Part shown: positions 29,047 to 37,643 of the stretch, piece by piece | Numbering within the stretch: the stretch's first letter is position 1 | Layout: each line of letters starts with the position of its first letter | NCBI RefSeq assembly: GCF_023213175.1 | Contig: NZ_CP093312.1 | Coordinates: forward strand, 62,001 to 126,000 | Direction: 5' to 3' | DNA from: Sulfurovum sp. XGS-02 | Lineage (GTDB): Bacteria; Campylobacterota; Campylobacteria; Campylobacterales; Sulfurovaceae | Length of the DNA stretch: 64,000 nt | The notes under the pieces: generated by a model | Seen by the model: the letters and a program-made list of their open reading frames with translations, nothing else | What the model was told of the DNA's origin: nothing | Databases searched by the model: none | Program-made: the position numbers and the translations under genes

Positions 29047-30356
29047 AAATTTTAATAATAGGTCTAACCTCATCAGGGTTAGGAGGGATGGAGTACCATA
29101 ATTTAGGTAATTATATAATTATGGAACCTTTAATAGATGAATTACAAAAAACATTTACAGAGTGTCAAATCAGAACATCTATCCAAATGTCAGATGAATA
29201 TTGTCAAAAATGGAATATAGTTTCTTTAAAAGAAAAGAGATTTTATACCTATGGCTTATATACAGGAGTAAAAACATTTATTGATATATTTAAGATAGGT
29301 TTTTGGAAGTTATTCGCTTTATCTGGGTTGAAATTAAACTTTTTATTAAATAGTAGTTCATTGCTAAGTGAAATAAATAATGCTGATCTGGTAATAGATT
29401 TTAGTGGTGATATATATGGGGATAATGCATTTTGGACTAAATTTTTAGAATCAAATGCAGAATTAATTTTTGCAAGAATGTTAAATAAAAAAATAGCGAT
29501 GCTTATTGGTTCACCTGGACCATTTAAAAGTACTTGGAGGCAAATTTTAGCAAAAAGTAATTTAATGAATATAGATTTACTTACAAATAGAGAAGCAAAA
29601 AGCACCGAGTTCTTAGAGTATATAGGCATTAAAGGAAATCATATATACTCAACTGCTTGTCCATCTGTTTTGTTTCAAAAAGAACCTGAAGAGCTAATGA
29701 GTGAAATTTATCAAAAAGAAGGTTTAGATAAAGATAGAAATCGGCCATTAGTTGGTTTAATATTATGTGGATGGAATATGCCAGTGGCTCCATTTAACAA
29801 ATGGCCGAGGGAAGATTGGGAGTATCAAAGTTTTATAGAGTTAATTGATTATTTAATTAGTGAAAAAAATGTTGATGTATGTGTTATGTCGCATCAAAAT
29901 GGTACAGATAAAGATGGAAATTTTATTAAGCAAAATGATCACAAAATTATTGGAAGATTACTGGCACTAATAGGAAATAAATATACTCAAGATAGATTAT
30001 TTAGCCTTAAAGGTCTTTATACCGCAGCAGAGAGCAAGGCTATTATTGGAAAATTTGATATTTTGGTGAGCGGAAGAGTACATGGTGCAGTTCAGGGCTT
30101 GTCACAATGTATCCCAACAGCTATTATAGATTATGGACATGAGCCAAGAGCACATAAGTTAAAAGGATTTGCAGAAATTTATGATGTATCGGAAAACGTG
30201 ATGGATCCACTTAATATTGAACAGATGAAATTAGTCATTAGTCAAACTATTGACAACAAAGAGCAATATGCACAAAAACTCCAAAAGAGAGTACCTCAAG
30301 TGCAAGAATTAGCATTAAAAAACTTTGTATTATTAAAAGAGCTGTCTGAAAAGTGA
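29043..30356 (+). CDS. Polysaccharide pyruvyl transferase family protein
   Basis: A 437-aa protein. ATG 29043 (after GAGGAAAA) is chosen over 29001 because the domain begins KILIIGLTSSGLGGMEYHNLGN. The central MLIGSPGPFKSTW and the late SGRVHGAVQGLSQCIPTAIIDYGHEPRAHKL match polysaccharide pyruvyl transferases (CsaB/WcaK), which place pyruvate ketals on sugars using PEP. Some family members instead act in colanic-acid-type synthesis without proven pyruvylation. It overlaps the methyltransferase as ATGA. Confidence 0.75.
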   Translation: MKILIIGLTSSGLGGMEYHNLGNYIIMEPLIDELQKTFTECQIRTSIQMSDEYCQKWNIVSLKEKRFYTYGLYTGVKTFIDIFKIGFWKLFALSGLKLNFLLNSSSLLSEINNADLVIDFSGDIYGDNAFWTKFLESNAELIFARMLNKKIAMLIGSPGPFKSTWRQILAKSNLMNIDLLTNREAKSTEFLEYIGIKGNHIYSTACPSVLFQKEPEELMSEIYQKEGLDKDRNRPLVGLILCGWNMPVAPFNKWPREDWEYQSFIELIDYLISEKNVDVCVMSHQNGTDKDGNFIKQNDHKIIGRLLALIGNKYTQDRLFSLKGLYTAAESKAIIGKFDILVSGRVHGAVQGLSQCIPTAIIDYGHEPRAHKLKGFAEIYDVSENVMDPLNIEQMKLVISQTIDNKEQYAQKLQKRVPQVQELALKNFVLLKELSEK

Positions 30357-30427
30357 ATTTTCTAAAAAAGGTATTCAAGTTTTTTAGAAATGCTTATTAT
30401 GTTAATGAAACAATGAGAAAAATATAA
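30353..30427 (+). other. Possible 24-codon ORF or gene remnant
   Basis: GTG 30353 overlaps the stop of the pyruvyl transferase in the GTGA manner seen between several genes of this locus and reads MNFLKKVFKFFRNAYYVNE before stopping at 30427. The basic aromatic start resembles the first residues of surface-sugar transferases. It may be the 5' stump of a lost gene; translation is unproven. Confidence 0.25.
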
Positions 30428-30448
30428 TTTCAAAAAGGGATTTAAAAG

Positions 30449-31456
30449 GTGGGGTTTAGAGAGAAAAAAAATAAATACAGCGATTGTGCCCAAAATGAAA
30501 TTCATGAAAAAAGTGAACTAAGGGTTATGATTGTAACAATGGGACTATCAAGGATAGTAAACCCAATAGTTAATCAATCTAATGTTATTGGTATCATTGA
30601 ATCTACTCCAAGGAATAATACTTCTAAAAAACATAGGATTTTATACAAAGCATTAAAACTATTCAGTTCACTAGTAAAATCAAAAGCAAAAACATTAAGA
30701 AGTTATGCCAAATTAATGGACATCCCATATTATTATATGAATAATGGAAGCGACAAAAATCTTGAAAATTGGGTAAAAGAGCAAAACCCTGACGTCATAC
30801 TTGTATATTCCATGAGTCAATTGCTTAAAGGAAATATTTTTTCTATTCCCAAGTATGGAACCATAAATTTACATCCATCTCTTTTACCAAAGTATAGAGG
30901 TCCAAATCCTTGGTTTTGGAGCTACTATAATAAAGATTCCAAAGGAGGAGTTACTGTCCATTATATAGATAAAGGAGAAGATACAGGGGATATTATATAT
31001 CAAGAATCTTATAATATTCCACTTGGTATGAAATCACCTTTAATGCATGATTTAGCTATTGGAAAAATAGGTGTAGATTTGTTATTAAAATCACTAGAAA
31101 ATGTAAATGATTTACCAAGAAAAGCTCAGCCAGAAGAATCTCCAACACAAAGAGCAGGGAATATAAAAGAATATGAACACAAAAATATTATTGATTGGCA
31201 AAATTGGGAGATAGAAAGGATATGGCACATTCTTAGAGGAACAGAGCTTTGGCTAAATGCTTTAGAGCAACCTCAAGGAGTGTATAAGGGGCAACGATGG
31301 ATTATAGAAAATTTTCAAAAATGTCAAATGGATAGTTATCAAGTATCAAAAGTTTATAATGAAAATGGAAAATATTTTGTTGCTTGTAAAGACGGTAAAA
31401 TATTTTTAGCAGTTAATTTTAATATTAAGAACTTTATTTTAAATTTAGTAAGGTAA
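30449..31456 (+). CDS. Sugar N-formyltransferase (Fmt-like domain)
   Basis: A 335-aa formyltransferase-fold protein. The conserved catalytic area reads YGTINLHPSLLPKYRGPNPWFW, with the His and the downstream Asp in DKGEDTGDIIYQ, as in N10-formyl-THF-dependent enzymes. The end lacks a methionyl-tRNA-binding domain and the gene sits in a glycan locus, so a formylated amino sugar is the likely product, as for WbtJ or VioF. GTG 30449 has AAGGGA 8 bases upstream, but ATG 30527 would remove a poorly conserved 26-residue lead, so the start is uncertain. Confidence 0.75.
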   Translation: MGFREKKNKYSDCAQNEIHEKSELRVMIVTMGLSRIVNPIVNQSNVIGIIESTPRNNTSKKHRILYKALKLFSSLVKSKAKTLRSYAKLMDIPYYYMNNGSDKNLENWVKEQNPDVILVYSMSQLLKGNIFSIPKYGTINLHPSLLPKYRGPNPWFWSYYNKDSKGGVTVHYIDKGEDTGDIIYQESYNIPLGMKSPLMHDLAIGKIGVDLLLKSLENVNDLPRKAQPEESPTQRAGNIKEYEHKNIIDWQNWEIERIWHILRGTELWLNALEQPQGVYKGQRWIIENFQKCQMDSYQVSKVYNENGKYFVACKDGKIFLAVNFNIKNFILNLVR

Positions 31457-32425
31457 ATGATGACCAAAAAACAAAAATACAGAGAATTTTGTAAAAAAGA
31501 AAAGAATATCCCTATTTTTAGTAAAGATTGGTGGCTTGATAGTGTTTGCGGAAAAGATAATTGGGATATTGTACTAGTAGAAAAAGGTGGTCAGATAATT
31601 GCTAGTTTGCCTTACTATAAAACTAAAAAAGCTTTTTTTGAAATAATTAGTATGCCAAAACTTACACAAAATATGGGAGTGTATTTAAAGTATCCAGAAA
31701 ATCAAAAATATGAAAAAAGATTGTCTTTTGAAAAAGAAGTAGTAACTGAATTGATAGATCAGATTCCAATAGTTGATAGCTTTTCTCAAAATTTTCATTA
31801 TAATTTTAATAATTGGTTGCCACTTTATTGGAAAGACTTTAAACAAACAACAAGATATACATATGTGATAGTTGATCTACTCAAAAAAAGTGAAGATGAT
31901 ATTTTAAAAGATTTTCATTCAAGTTATCGAAATAAAATAAAAAAAGCACAAAAAGCTGTTGTAGTCAAAAAGGGTCTTTCGATTGAAAGTTTTTATGAAA
32001 TCAATATGAAAACTTTTGAAAGACAAAATATAGACAATCCATATAGTTTAGAGTTTATTAAAGGTCATGATGAAAGACTACATCAAAACAAGGCTAGGGA
32101 GATATTTTACGCAGAAGATGAAAGCGGGAATATACATTCTGCTTTGTATTTGACCTGGGATAAAAACTCTTCATATGTACATATGGTAGGAGAAGACCCT
32201 CAACTTAGAAAAAGTGCTGCTGGGATATTGCTTGTTTTGGAAACTATTAGATACACAAAAGATGTTTTAAAATTAGATAATTATGATTTTGAAGGAAGCA
32301 TGTTAGAAAACATTGAACATGTTAGGAGAAGTTTTGGAGCAATTCAAAAGCCTTATTTTAATATTTCAAAAACAAATTCAAAAGTATTAAAAATAAGACA
32401 AGTAATTAAAGAGATTATGAAGTGA
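31457..32425 (+). CDS. FemAB/GNAT-type acyl- or aminoacyltransferase
   Basis: A 322-aa protein with the FemAB/acetyltransferase double-GNAT layout: SKDWWLDSVCGKDNWDIVLVEKGG near the start, the helix FHSSYRNKIKKAQKA, and ALYLTWDKNSSYVHMVGEDP with GILLVLETIRY near the acyl-CoA or tRNA site. Such proteins attach amino acids or acyl groups to sugars or peptides; substrate unknown. It begins directly after the formyltransferase stop and overlaps the next gene by 4 bases (GTGA). Confidence 0.65.
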   Translation: MMTKKQKYREFCKKEKNIPIFSKDWWLDSVCGKDNWDIVLVEKGGQIIASLPYYKTKKAFFEIISMPKLTQNMGVYLKYPENQKYEKRLSFEKEVVTELIDQIPIVDSFSQNFHYNFNNWLPLYWKDFKQTTRYTYVIVDLLKKSEDDILKDFHSSYRNKIKKAQKAVVVKKGLSIESFYEINMKTFERQNIDNPYSLEFIKGHDERLHQNKAREIFYAEDESGNIHSALYLTWDKNSSYVHMVGEDPQLRKSAAGILLVLETIRYTKDVLKLDNYDFEGSMLENIEHVRRSFGAIQKPYFNISKTNSKVLKIRQVIKEIMK

Positions 32426-33774
32426 TCAAAATAGCAATACCAAATAATAATATAAAAGAGAGAAAATATATATTAAATGCCATATTTAATGAATTTTTAG
32501 GAGTATCTTATGAGATAGTAATTAGTAAATCTGAATTGATGGTTAGTTGTTGGAATATTGAGCTTGAAAATGGTAGTAAATTAACTTTTGAAGATCATTT
32601 CTTCAGTAATTACCCGCATAACTTGGAATACTTAAAGTTTGAGAACATTCCTTCAACCATAGAATTTGCAAAAAATAAATTTATTGTTGATGTTGATATA
32701 CCAATAATCTATGGCAATGCAAACTTAAATATTAGAAATTCAGAATTATCTTGTGGTATCGATATATTTGCTTCTAGCTTTTTTATGCTTACACGATGGG
32801 AAGAGTATGTAAATAAAAATAGAGATGTTCACGACAGGTTTCCAGCTAATGAGAGCTTGGCATTTAAAAATGGCTTTTTAGATAGACCTGTAGTTAATGA
32901 GTATCTAGAGATGCTTAAAAATATGTTATTTTCGTTGGATACAAATTTAAAATTCAAAATATATAATTATAAATTGTTACTTACTCATGATGTCGATAGT
33001 ATATTAAAGTATCCAAATTTTACAAGTGGAATAAAAGAAATTACAGGCGATTTTATTAAAAGAAGAAATATTCAGTTAGCAATAGATAATTTAGTATTAA
33101 AAATAAAAACGACTTTGAAAATTAAAAAAGATCCATTTGATACTTTTGATTATCTTATGGATATAAGTGAAAAAATTGGGGGAAAATCATACTTCTTTTT
33201 TATGGGGAATGGAGTTACAAAATTTGATAACATGTACAAAAGTGATGATGGTTTTGTACAAAGTTTAGTTAAAAAAATAAAACAGAGAGGACATCATATC
33301 GGGATACACCCCACATATAGCGCATATAATGACTTTGAACAGTTTAAAAAAGAAAAACAAGAGCTACAAAAAAAACTTGATACAGAAATTACTTTTGGTA
33401 GAGAACATTATCTAAGATTTGAAGTACCAACAACCTGGCAAATATGGGAAGATAATGGTATGGAGTGGGATAGCACACTTTCATATCCAGATAAAGAAGG
33501 TTTTAGATGTGGAGTTTGTTATGCGTATAGTGTCTTTAATGTTTTAACTCGAAAACAATTAAACCTCAAGGAAAGACCATTGATTGTAATGGATGGAAGT
33601 TTTAGCACATACCAACCAAATATAAAACCATCTGATATGGAAAACAAGATAACATACTTAATGCAAAAAGTTAAAAAATATAACGGTGAATTTGTTTTCT
33701 TATGGCATAACAGCAGTTTTAATATACCTCAATGGAAGAAGTATCAGTCTATATATGAAAGAGTTTTAAAATGA
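32422..33774 (+). CDS. Polysaccharide deacetylase-like (NodB fold) protein
   Basis: A 450-aa protein. The N-terminal 180 residues resemble a domain found ahead of certain deacetylases. The second half has NodB-like metal motifs: LLLTHDVDSIL (Asp pair), HHIGIHPTYSAY (His pair) and REHYLRFEVPTTW, and it ends in FVFLWHNSSF. Enzymes of this kind remove N-acetyl groups from sugars, but many in glycan loci are uncharacterised. No signal peptide is seen, suggesting it acts in the cytoplasm on precursors. The start is GTG 32422; it overlaps both neighbours. Confidence 0.68.
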   Translation: MIKIAIPNNNIKERKYILNAIFNEFLGVSYEIVISKSELMVSCWNIELENGSKLTFEDHFFSNYPHNLEYLKFENIPSTIEFAKNKFIVDVDIPIIYGNANLNIRNSELSCGIDIFASSFFMLTRWEEYVNKNRDVHDRFPANESLAFKNGFLDRPVVNEYLEMLKNMLFSLDTNLKFKIYNYKLLLTHDVDSILKYPNFTSGIKEITGDFIKRRNIQLAIDNLVLKIKTTLKIKKDPFDTFDYLMDISEKIGGKSYFFFMGNGVTKFDNMYKSDDGFVQSLVKKIKQRGHHIGIHPTYSAYNDFEQFKKEKQELQKKLDTEITFGREHYLRFEVPTTWQIWEDNGMEWDSTLSYPDKEGFRCGVCYAYSVFNVLTRKQLNLKERPLIVMDGSFSTYQPNIKPSDMENKITYLMQKVKKYNGEFVFLWHNSSFNIPQWKKYQSIYERVLK

Positions 33775-34856
33775 AAATACTCTATTTATCTGATACTGAT
33801 CTTGATGGAACATCAGGGGTAGCTCAAAAAATTTTAATGCAAAGCAATCAATGGTCAAAGCAGGGGCATCATGTATCATTGGTCTCATTAGAATCTCTTT
33901 CTTTTTTCTCTTTTCAGGGAGAGAGGCTTACGGAACCAAAAATAGATATAAAAAGAAGAGGGTGGAAGATATTTGTTCATCTTCTTTTAAGCACTTGGCG
34001 ATTAAAAAAGATATTGAAAACGGTTGACTATGATATTGTTTATATGCGTTATCGGCTCTATTCTCCTTTTTTAAAAAGAGCCCTGGGGTATCATCCTCAA
34101 ATCGTAGAGATCAATACAGATGACATCAATGAGTATAAGTTTTCTTCCAAGTTACTCTACTTTTATAATAAATTTTTCCGTCATCTTTTTTTACAGTTTG
34201 TAGATGGACTTGTGTGTGTAAGCCATGAGTTACAGCAGAAATTTGAGTATCTTTCTAAACCATCTATTGTCATTGGAAATGGTATTAATACAGATATGTA
34301 TGCCTTTGAACAATCAACAGGCAGCAAAAGACCCTCATTGGTATTCATCGGTTCACCCAGCCAACAATGGCATGGTGTAGATAAAATCATTTTCCTGGCT
34401 GAAAAGCTCATAGAGTTTGATTTTCATATCATTGGTATGGATGGAGAGAATAGAGATAATCTTTTTTTTCACGGGTATCTTTCTAATGATAAAGCAAAGG
34501 ACTTGGTTAAAGATCAAGATATAGGCATAGGCACGCTTTCTTTGTATGAAAATAAAATGACTGAAGCCAGTCCACTAAAAACAAGACAATACTTTGCTCA
34601 TGGACTTCCTGTCATCTATGCGTATGAGGATACGGATATCAAAGGAAAGAAGCCATTTATTTTGAAACTCCCAAATACAAAAACAAATATAGAAGAGAAT
34701 ATTGAGGAGATCAGAGACTTTGTATTATTGGTTTATCATGATAATAAAGTGAGACAACTAGCAAGAGAATTTGCTGAGAAAAAGTTGGATGTATCAGTAA
34801 AAGAGAATCAAAAAATTGAGTTTTTTGATATGATATTGCAAAGTGAGTCTTGTTGA
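33771..34856 (+). CDS. Glycosyltransferase family 4 protein
   Basis: A 361-aa GT-B fold protein. The N-terminal half begins KILYLSDTDLDGTSGVAQKI. The C-terminal nucleotide-sugar half starts at about residue 180 (SLVFIGSPSQQWHGVDKII) and has the late acidic segment EASPLKTRQYFAHGLPVIYA. The donor and acceptor cannot be told. It overlaps the deacetylase by 4 bases. Confidence 0.78.
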   Translation: MKILYLSDTDLDGTSGVAQKILMQSNQWSKQGHHVSLVSLESLSFFSFQGERLTEPKIDIKRRGWKIFVHLLLSTWRLKKILKTVDYDIVYMRYRLYSPFLKRALGYHPQIVEINTDDINEYKFSSKLLYFYNKFFRHLFLQFVDGLVCVSHELQQKFEYLSKPSIVIGNGINTDMYAFEQSTGSKRPSLVFIGSPSQQWHGVDKIIFLAEKLIEFDFHIIGMDGENRDNLFFHGYLSNDKAKDLVKDQDIGIGTLSLYENKMTEASPLKTRQYFAHGLPVIYAYEDTDIKGKKPFILKLPNTKTNIEENIEEIRDFVLLVYHDNKVRQLAREFAEKKLDVSVKENQKIEFFDMILQSESC

Positions 34857-34861
34857 GAAGT

Positions 34862-36073
34862 ATGAAGAAAAATCTTATTTTGTTTACGGTGTCATATCCA
34901 TATGGAAATAAAGAGCAATTTTTAGAAACTGAAATTTTATATTTAAGTAAATATTTTAAAAAAGTTACTGTTATCCCGGTATTTATTGGGGGACACAAGA
35001 GGGAAGTTCCAGAGAATATCATAGTTGATACAGGGTTTGCATATAGAAATAGTAATATAAAGTTTGCTTTTTCCAGTTTGGTGACAATATATACCTATAA
35101 CGAGATACTCTCTAATCTCAGTATAATTTTTTCAATAAAAAAGTTACAAAGATTGATTTCTTTTACCGGTAGAGGAGTGGCACTTTTTAAATATTTGAAA
35201 TCCAATTATAGTGTGGAAAATATTTTTTACTCATATTGGTTTAATGGTGCTGTTTTTGCTTCTTTTTTGTATGATCAGAAAATTACAAAAATTGACTATG
35301 TAACTCGAGTGCATGGCAGTGATCTTTATCTTGATCAAAACAATGGGTATCTACCTCTGAGACCTACTGTACTGGAGAATATAAAAAAAATTTTTCCTAT
35401 CTCTCAAGATGGATACAATTATTTAATGCAACATTATCGGCTAAGTAAACAACAAATATCACTCTCCAGACTGGGAACAAGTGACAGAGGTATCACTACT
35501 CAGATGTCTTATGATCCAAAGTCTTTTTATATTGTAAGTTGTTCTCATATTAGTCAAGTAAAGCGATTGGACTTGATCATTAAATCTTTAGCAAGTGTGG
35601 CACAAAAAAATCCGACTATAACTTTTTACTGGACACATATAGGTACAGGAGAGAAGTATCATAAGATAAAGGATTTAGCAGAAAAAATGCTTCCCAAAAA
35701 TGTTGCAACAAAATTCCTTGGAAATTTAAATAACAAAGATGTTTTTAATTTCTATAAAAATCATTTTGTGGATATATTTATCAATACAAGTATATCTGAA
35801 GGGATACCCGTTACCTTTATGGAAGCAATGAGCTGTTCTATCCCTGTTCTGGCACTAGATGTCGGAGGTGTGTCAGAAATAGTGAACAATGATAATGGAA
35901 TTTTGTTAGATAAAAAAGCAAGTTACGATACAATTGCTGAGGCACTACATCGGGTAGTGAATGATAAATCTTTACTTGCAGTTAAAAAGAACCATGCAAG
36001 AGAATGTTGGAATCAGAATTATAATGCTGAACATAATTATCGGGTTTTTGCTGAGACATTATCTGTTTTATAG
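34862..36073 (+). CDS. Glycosyltransferase family 4 protein
   Basis: A 403-aa GT4 enzyme. ATG 34862 is preferred over TTG 34850, which would overlap the previous gene. Conserved parts are FYSYWFNGAV, VTRVHGSDLY, PISQDGYNYL and the EX7E-type motif NTSISEGIPVTFMEAMSCSIPVLALDVGGVSEIV. Family members add hexoses or amino sugars to lipid-linked intermediates. Its TAG stop is in the same reading frame as the epimerase that follows, only two or three codons away. Confidence 0.8.
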   Translation: MKKNLILFTVSYPYGNKEQFLETEILYLSKYFKKVTVIPVFIGGHKREVPENIIVDTGFAYRNSNIKFAFSSLVTIYTYNEILSNLSIIFSIKKLQRLISFTGRGVALFKYLKSNYSVENIFYSYWFNGAVFASFLYDQKITKIDYVTRVHGSDLYLDQNNGYLPLRPTVLENIKKIFPISQDGYNYLMQHYRLSKQQISLSRLGTSDRGITTQMSYDPKSFYIVSCSHISQVKRLDLIIKSLASVAQKNPTITFYWTHIGTGEKYHKIKDLAEKMLPKNVATKFLGNLNNKDVFNFYKNHFVDIFINTSISEGIPVTFMEAMSCSIPVLALDVGGVSEIVNNDNGILLDKKASYDTIAEALHRVVNDKSLLAVKKNHARECWNQNYNAEHNYRVFAETLSVL

Positions 36074-36082
36074 GAGAAAATT

Positions 36083-37141
36083 ATTAAAGTAGTAACCATA
36101 TTAGGGGCGAGACCTCAATTTATTAAAGCTGGAAGTGTAAGTAGAGAAATAGCAAACCATAGCGACATAAAAGAGATTATAGTCCATACAGGTCAACACT
36201 ATGATGCTAATATGTCTGATATTTTTTTTGATGAGATGAAGATACCAAAACCTGATTATAATCTTGACATAAATGGGCTTGGTCATGGTGCGATGACTGG
36301 TCAAATGCTGGAGAAGATTGAGGAGGTACTGATCAAAGAAAAACCTGACTGGGTATTAGTATATGGAGATACCAACTCTACATTGGCTGGGGCTTTAGCT
36401 GCATCTAAATTACATATAAAAATAGCCCATATAGAAGCAGGATTGAGATCCTTCAATATGAAAATGCCTGAAGAGGTAAATAGAATACTTACCGACAGAG
36501 TAAGCAACATACTCTTTTGTCCTACAGATACAGCTGTAGAGAATCTGAAAAATGAAGGCTATGAAAATTTTGACTGTAAAATAGTAAAATCCGGGGATGT
36601 GATGCAAGACGGAGCAAGATTTTATAAAAACCTTGCTGTAAAACCAAATATTGAAATTAAAGATGACTTTGTGCTTTGTACTATTCATAGAGCTGAAAAT
36701 ACAGATGATAAAAATAGACTAAAAGATATATTTGAAGCATTGGATGAAATTGCTAAAAAGAAACAAGTTATTCTGCCTCTACATCCAAGAACAAAAAAAA
36801 TACTGGAAAATTTAAAATTAAACATTAAGAACTTGACAATTATTGACCCAGTAGGATATTTGGAGATGGTATGGCTTATAGATAATTGTTCACTTGTGAT
36901 GACTGATAGTGGAGGGTTGCAGAAAGAGGCTTACTTCTTTGCGAAGCCATGTATAACTTTAAGAGATGAAACAGAGTGGGTCGAGCTTGTAGAAAATAGG
37001 TTTAATATACTTGCCGGAGCCAATAAACATAAAATACTCGATCTGTATAAAAATTTTGAATTTTCTGATGATTTTGGTTTAGATTTATATGGCAACGGGA
37101 ATGCCAGTCATCATATTCTTCACGCATTGCTAAAGAGGTAA
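36083..37141 (+). CDS. wlbD: UDP-N-acetylglucosamine 2-epimerase family (WlbD/WbpI type), apparent ATT start
   Basis: Non-hydrolysing 2-epimerase. Full family homology begins KVVTILGARPQFIKAGSVS at about 36086, but the first in-frame ATG is only at 36212, which would remove the nucleotide-binding start and HTGQHYD. Between the upstream TAG (36071) and the homology the frame reads GAG AAA ATT ATT AAA. The only plausible start is ATT, at 36083 (6 bases after AGGAG) or 36080. This gives 352 aa, normal for the family. DTNSTLAGALAA, HIEAGLRSF, HRAENTDD and TDSGGLQKEAYF are intact. It likely converts UDP-GlcNAc3NAcA to the ManNAc3NAcA form. Confidence 0.8.
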   Translation: MKVVTILGARPQFIKAGSVSREIANHSDIKEIIVHTGQHYDANMSDIFFDEMKIPKPDYNLDINGLGHGAMTGQMLEKIEEVLIKEKPDWVLVYGDTNSTLAGALAASKLHIKIAHIEAGLRSFNMKMPEEVNRILTDRVSNILFCPTDTAVENLKNEGYENFDCKIVKSGDVMQDGARFYKNLAVKPNIEIKDDFVLCTIHRAENTDDKNRLKDIFEALDEIAKKKQVILPLHPRTKKILENLKLNIKNLTIIDPVGYLEMVWLIDNCSLVMTDSGGLQKEAYFFAKPCITLRDETEWVELVENRFNILAGANKHKILDLYKNFEFSDDFGLDLYGNGNASHHILHALLKR

Positions 37142-37148
37142 GTCTAAG

Positions 37149-37643
37149 ATGTATGTAGTCGAACAGTTTTACAGAAAGATACTGAAAAAAGACCCACCAT
37201 ATTATGCTAAATACTCTTTGATCACCATAATATGGAAACCCTTACGAAAATATATCAATGTTGTGATTATCCCCAATACCCCTTTTTCTAATCTTCGGGT
37301 GATATTGTACCGAATGCTGGGATTTAAGATCGGCAATAATGTCTTTATTGGGATGAAGTGCTATATGGATGATATGGACCCTGAAAAGACAATTATAGAA
37401 GATGATGTTGTCATTTCATATGGATGTTATTTTGCTTGCCACGGTAAAGGACAGGGGCATACAAGTATAGTGATTGAAAAAGGTGCCTATCTTGGAATGC
37501 GATGCAATGTAATTTCTGGTAAAAATGGTATAGTTATCGGTAAAAATAGTATTGTCGGAGCAGGATCCTTAGTGAATAAAAGTATCACTGAAAATACTTC
37601 TGTAGCCGGGATACCAGCAAAAATGATTGTGAATGAAAAATAA
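37149..37643 (+). CDS. Left-handed beta-helix acyltransferase
   Basis: A 164-aa hexapeptide-repeat protein (KIGNNVFIGMKCYMDDM, IVIEKGAYLGMRCNVI, IVIGKNSIVGAGSLVNKSI) ending in the usual AGIPAKMIV. The N-terminal 55 residues are basic and hydrophobic, unlike the Rossmann domain of PglD. It probably O- or N-acetylates a sugar of the locus. It could stand in for PglD, but the domain layout argues against a direct counterpart. It overlaps the next gene by 11 bases. Confidence 0.72.
   Translation: MYVVEQFYRKILKKDPPYYAKYSLITIIWKPLRKYINVVIIPNTPFSNLRVILYRMLGFKIGNNVFIGMKCYMDDMDPEKTIIEDDVVISYGCYFACHGKGQGHTSIVIEKGAYLGMRCNVISGKNGIVIGKNSIVGAGSLVNKSITENTSVAGIPAKMIVNEK

Larger units (their letters stand above)
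27113..36073 (+). other. AT-rich variable block of the glycan locus
   Basis: Codon use and base composition here, most clearly at 28.3-33.8 kb, are much richer in A and T (long A/T runs, AAA/AAT/TTT/TTA codons) than in the flanking wlbABC and pgl genes. The block holds the flippase, methyl-, pyruvyl-, formyl- and FemAB-type transferases, a deacetylase and two glycosyltransferases. Such composition shifts are usual where surface-glycan cassettes are exchanged between strains. The edges are approximate; I see no flanking repeats or integrase. Confidence 0.55.

Noticed and set aside
36212-37141. Epimerase gene as an N-terminally truncated pseudogene beginning at ATG 36212
   Set aside because: The missing N-terminal part is encoded in frame just upstream with intact motifs, so the gene is complete if ATT is used as the start.
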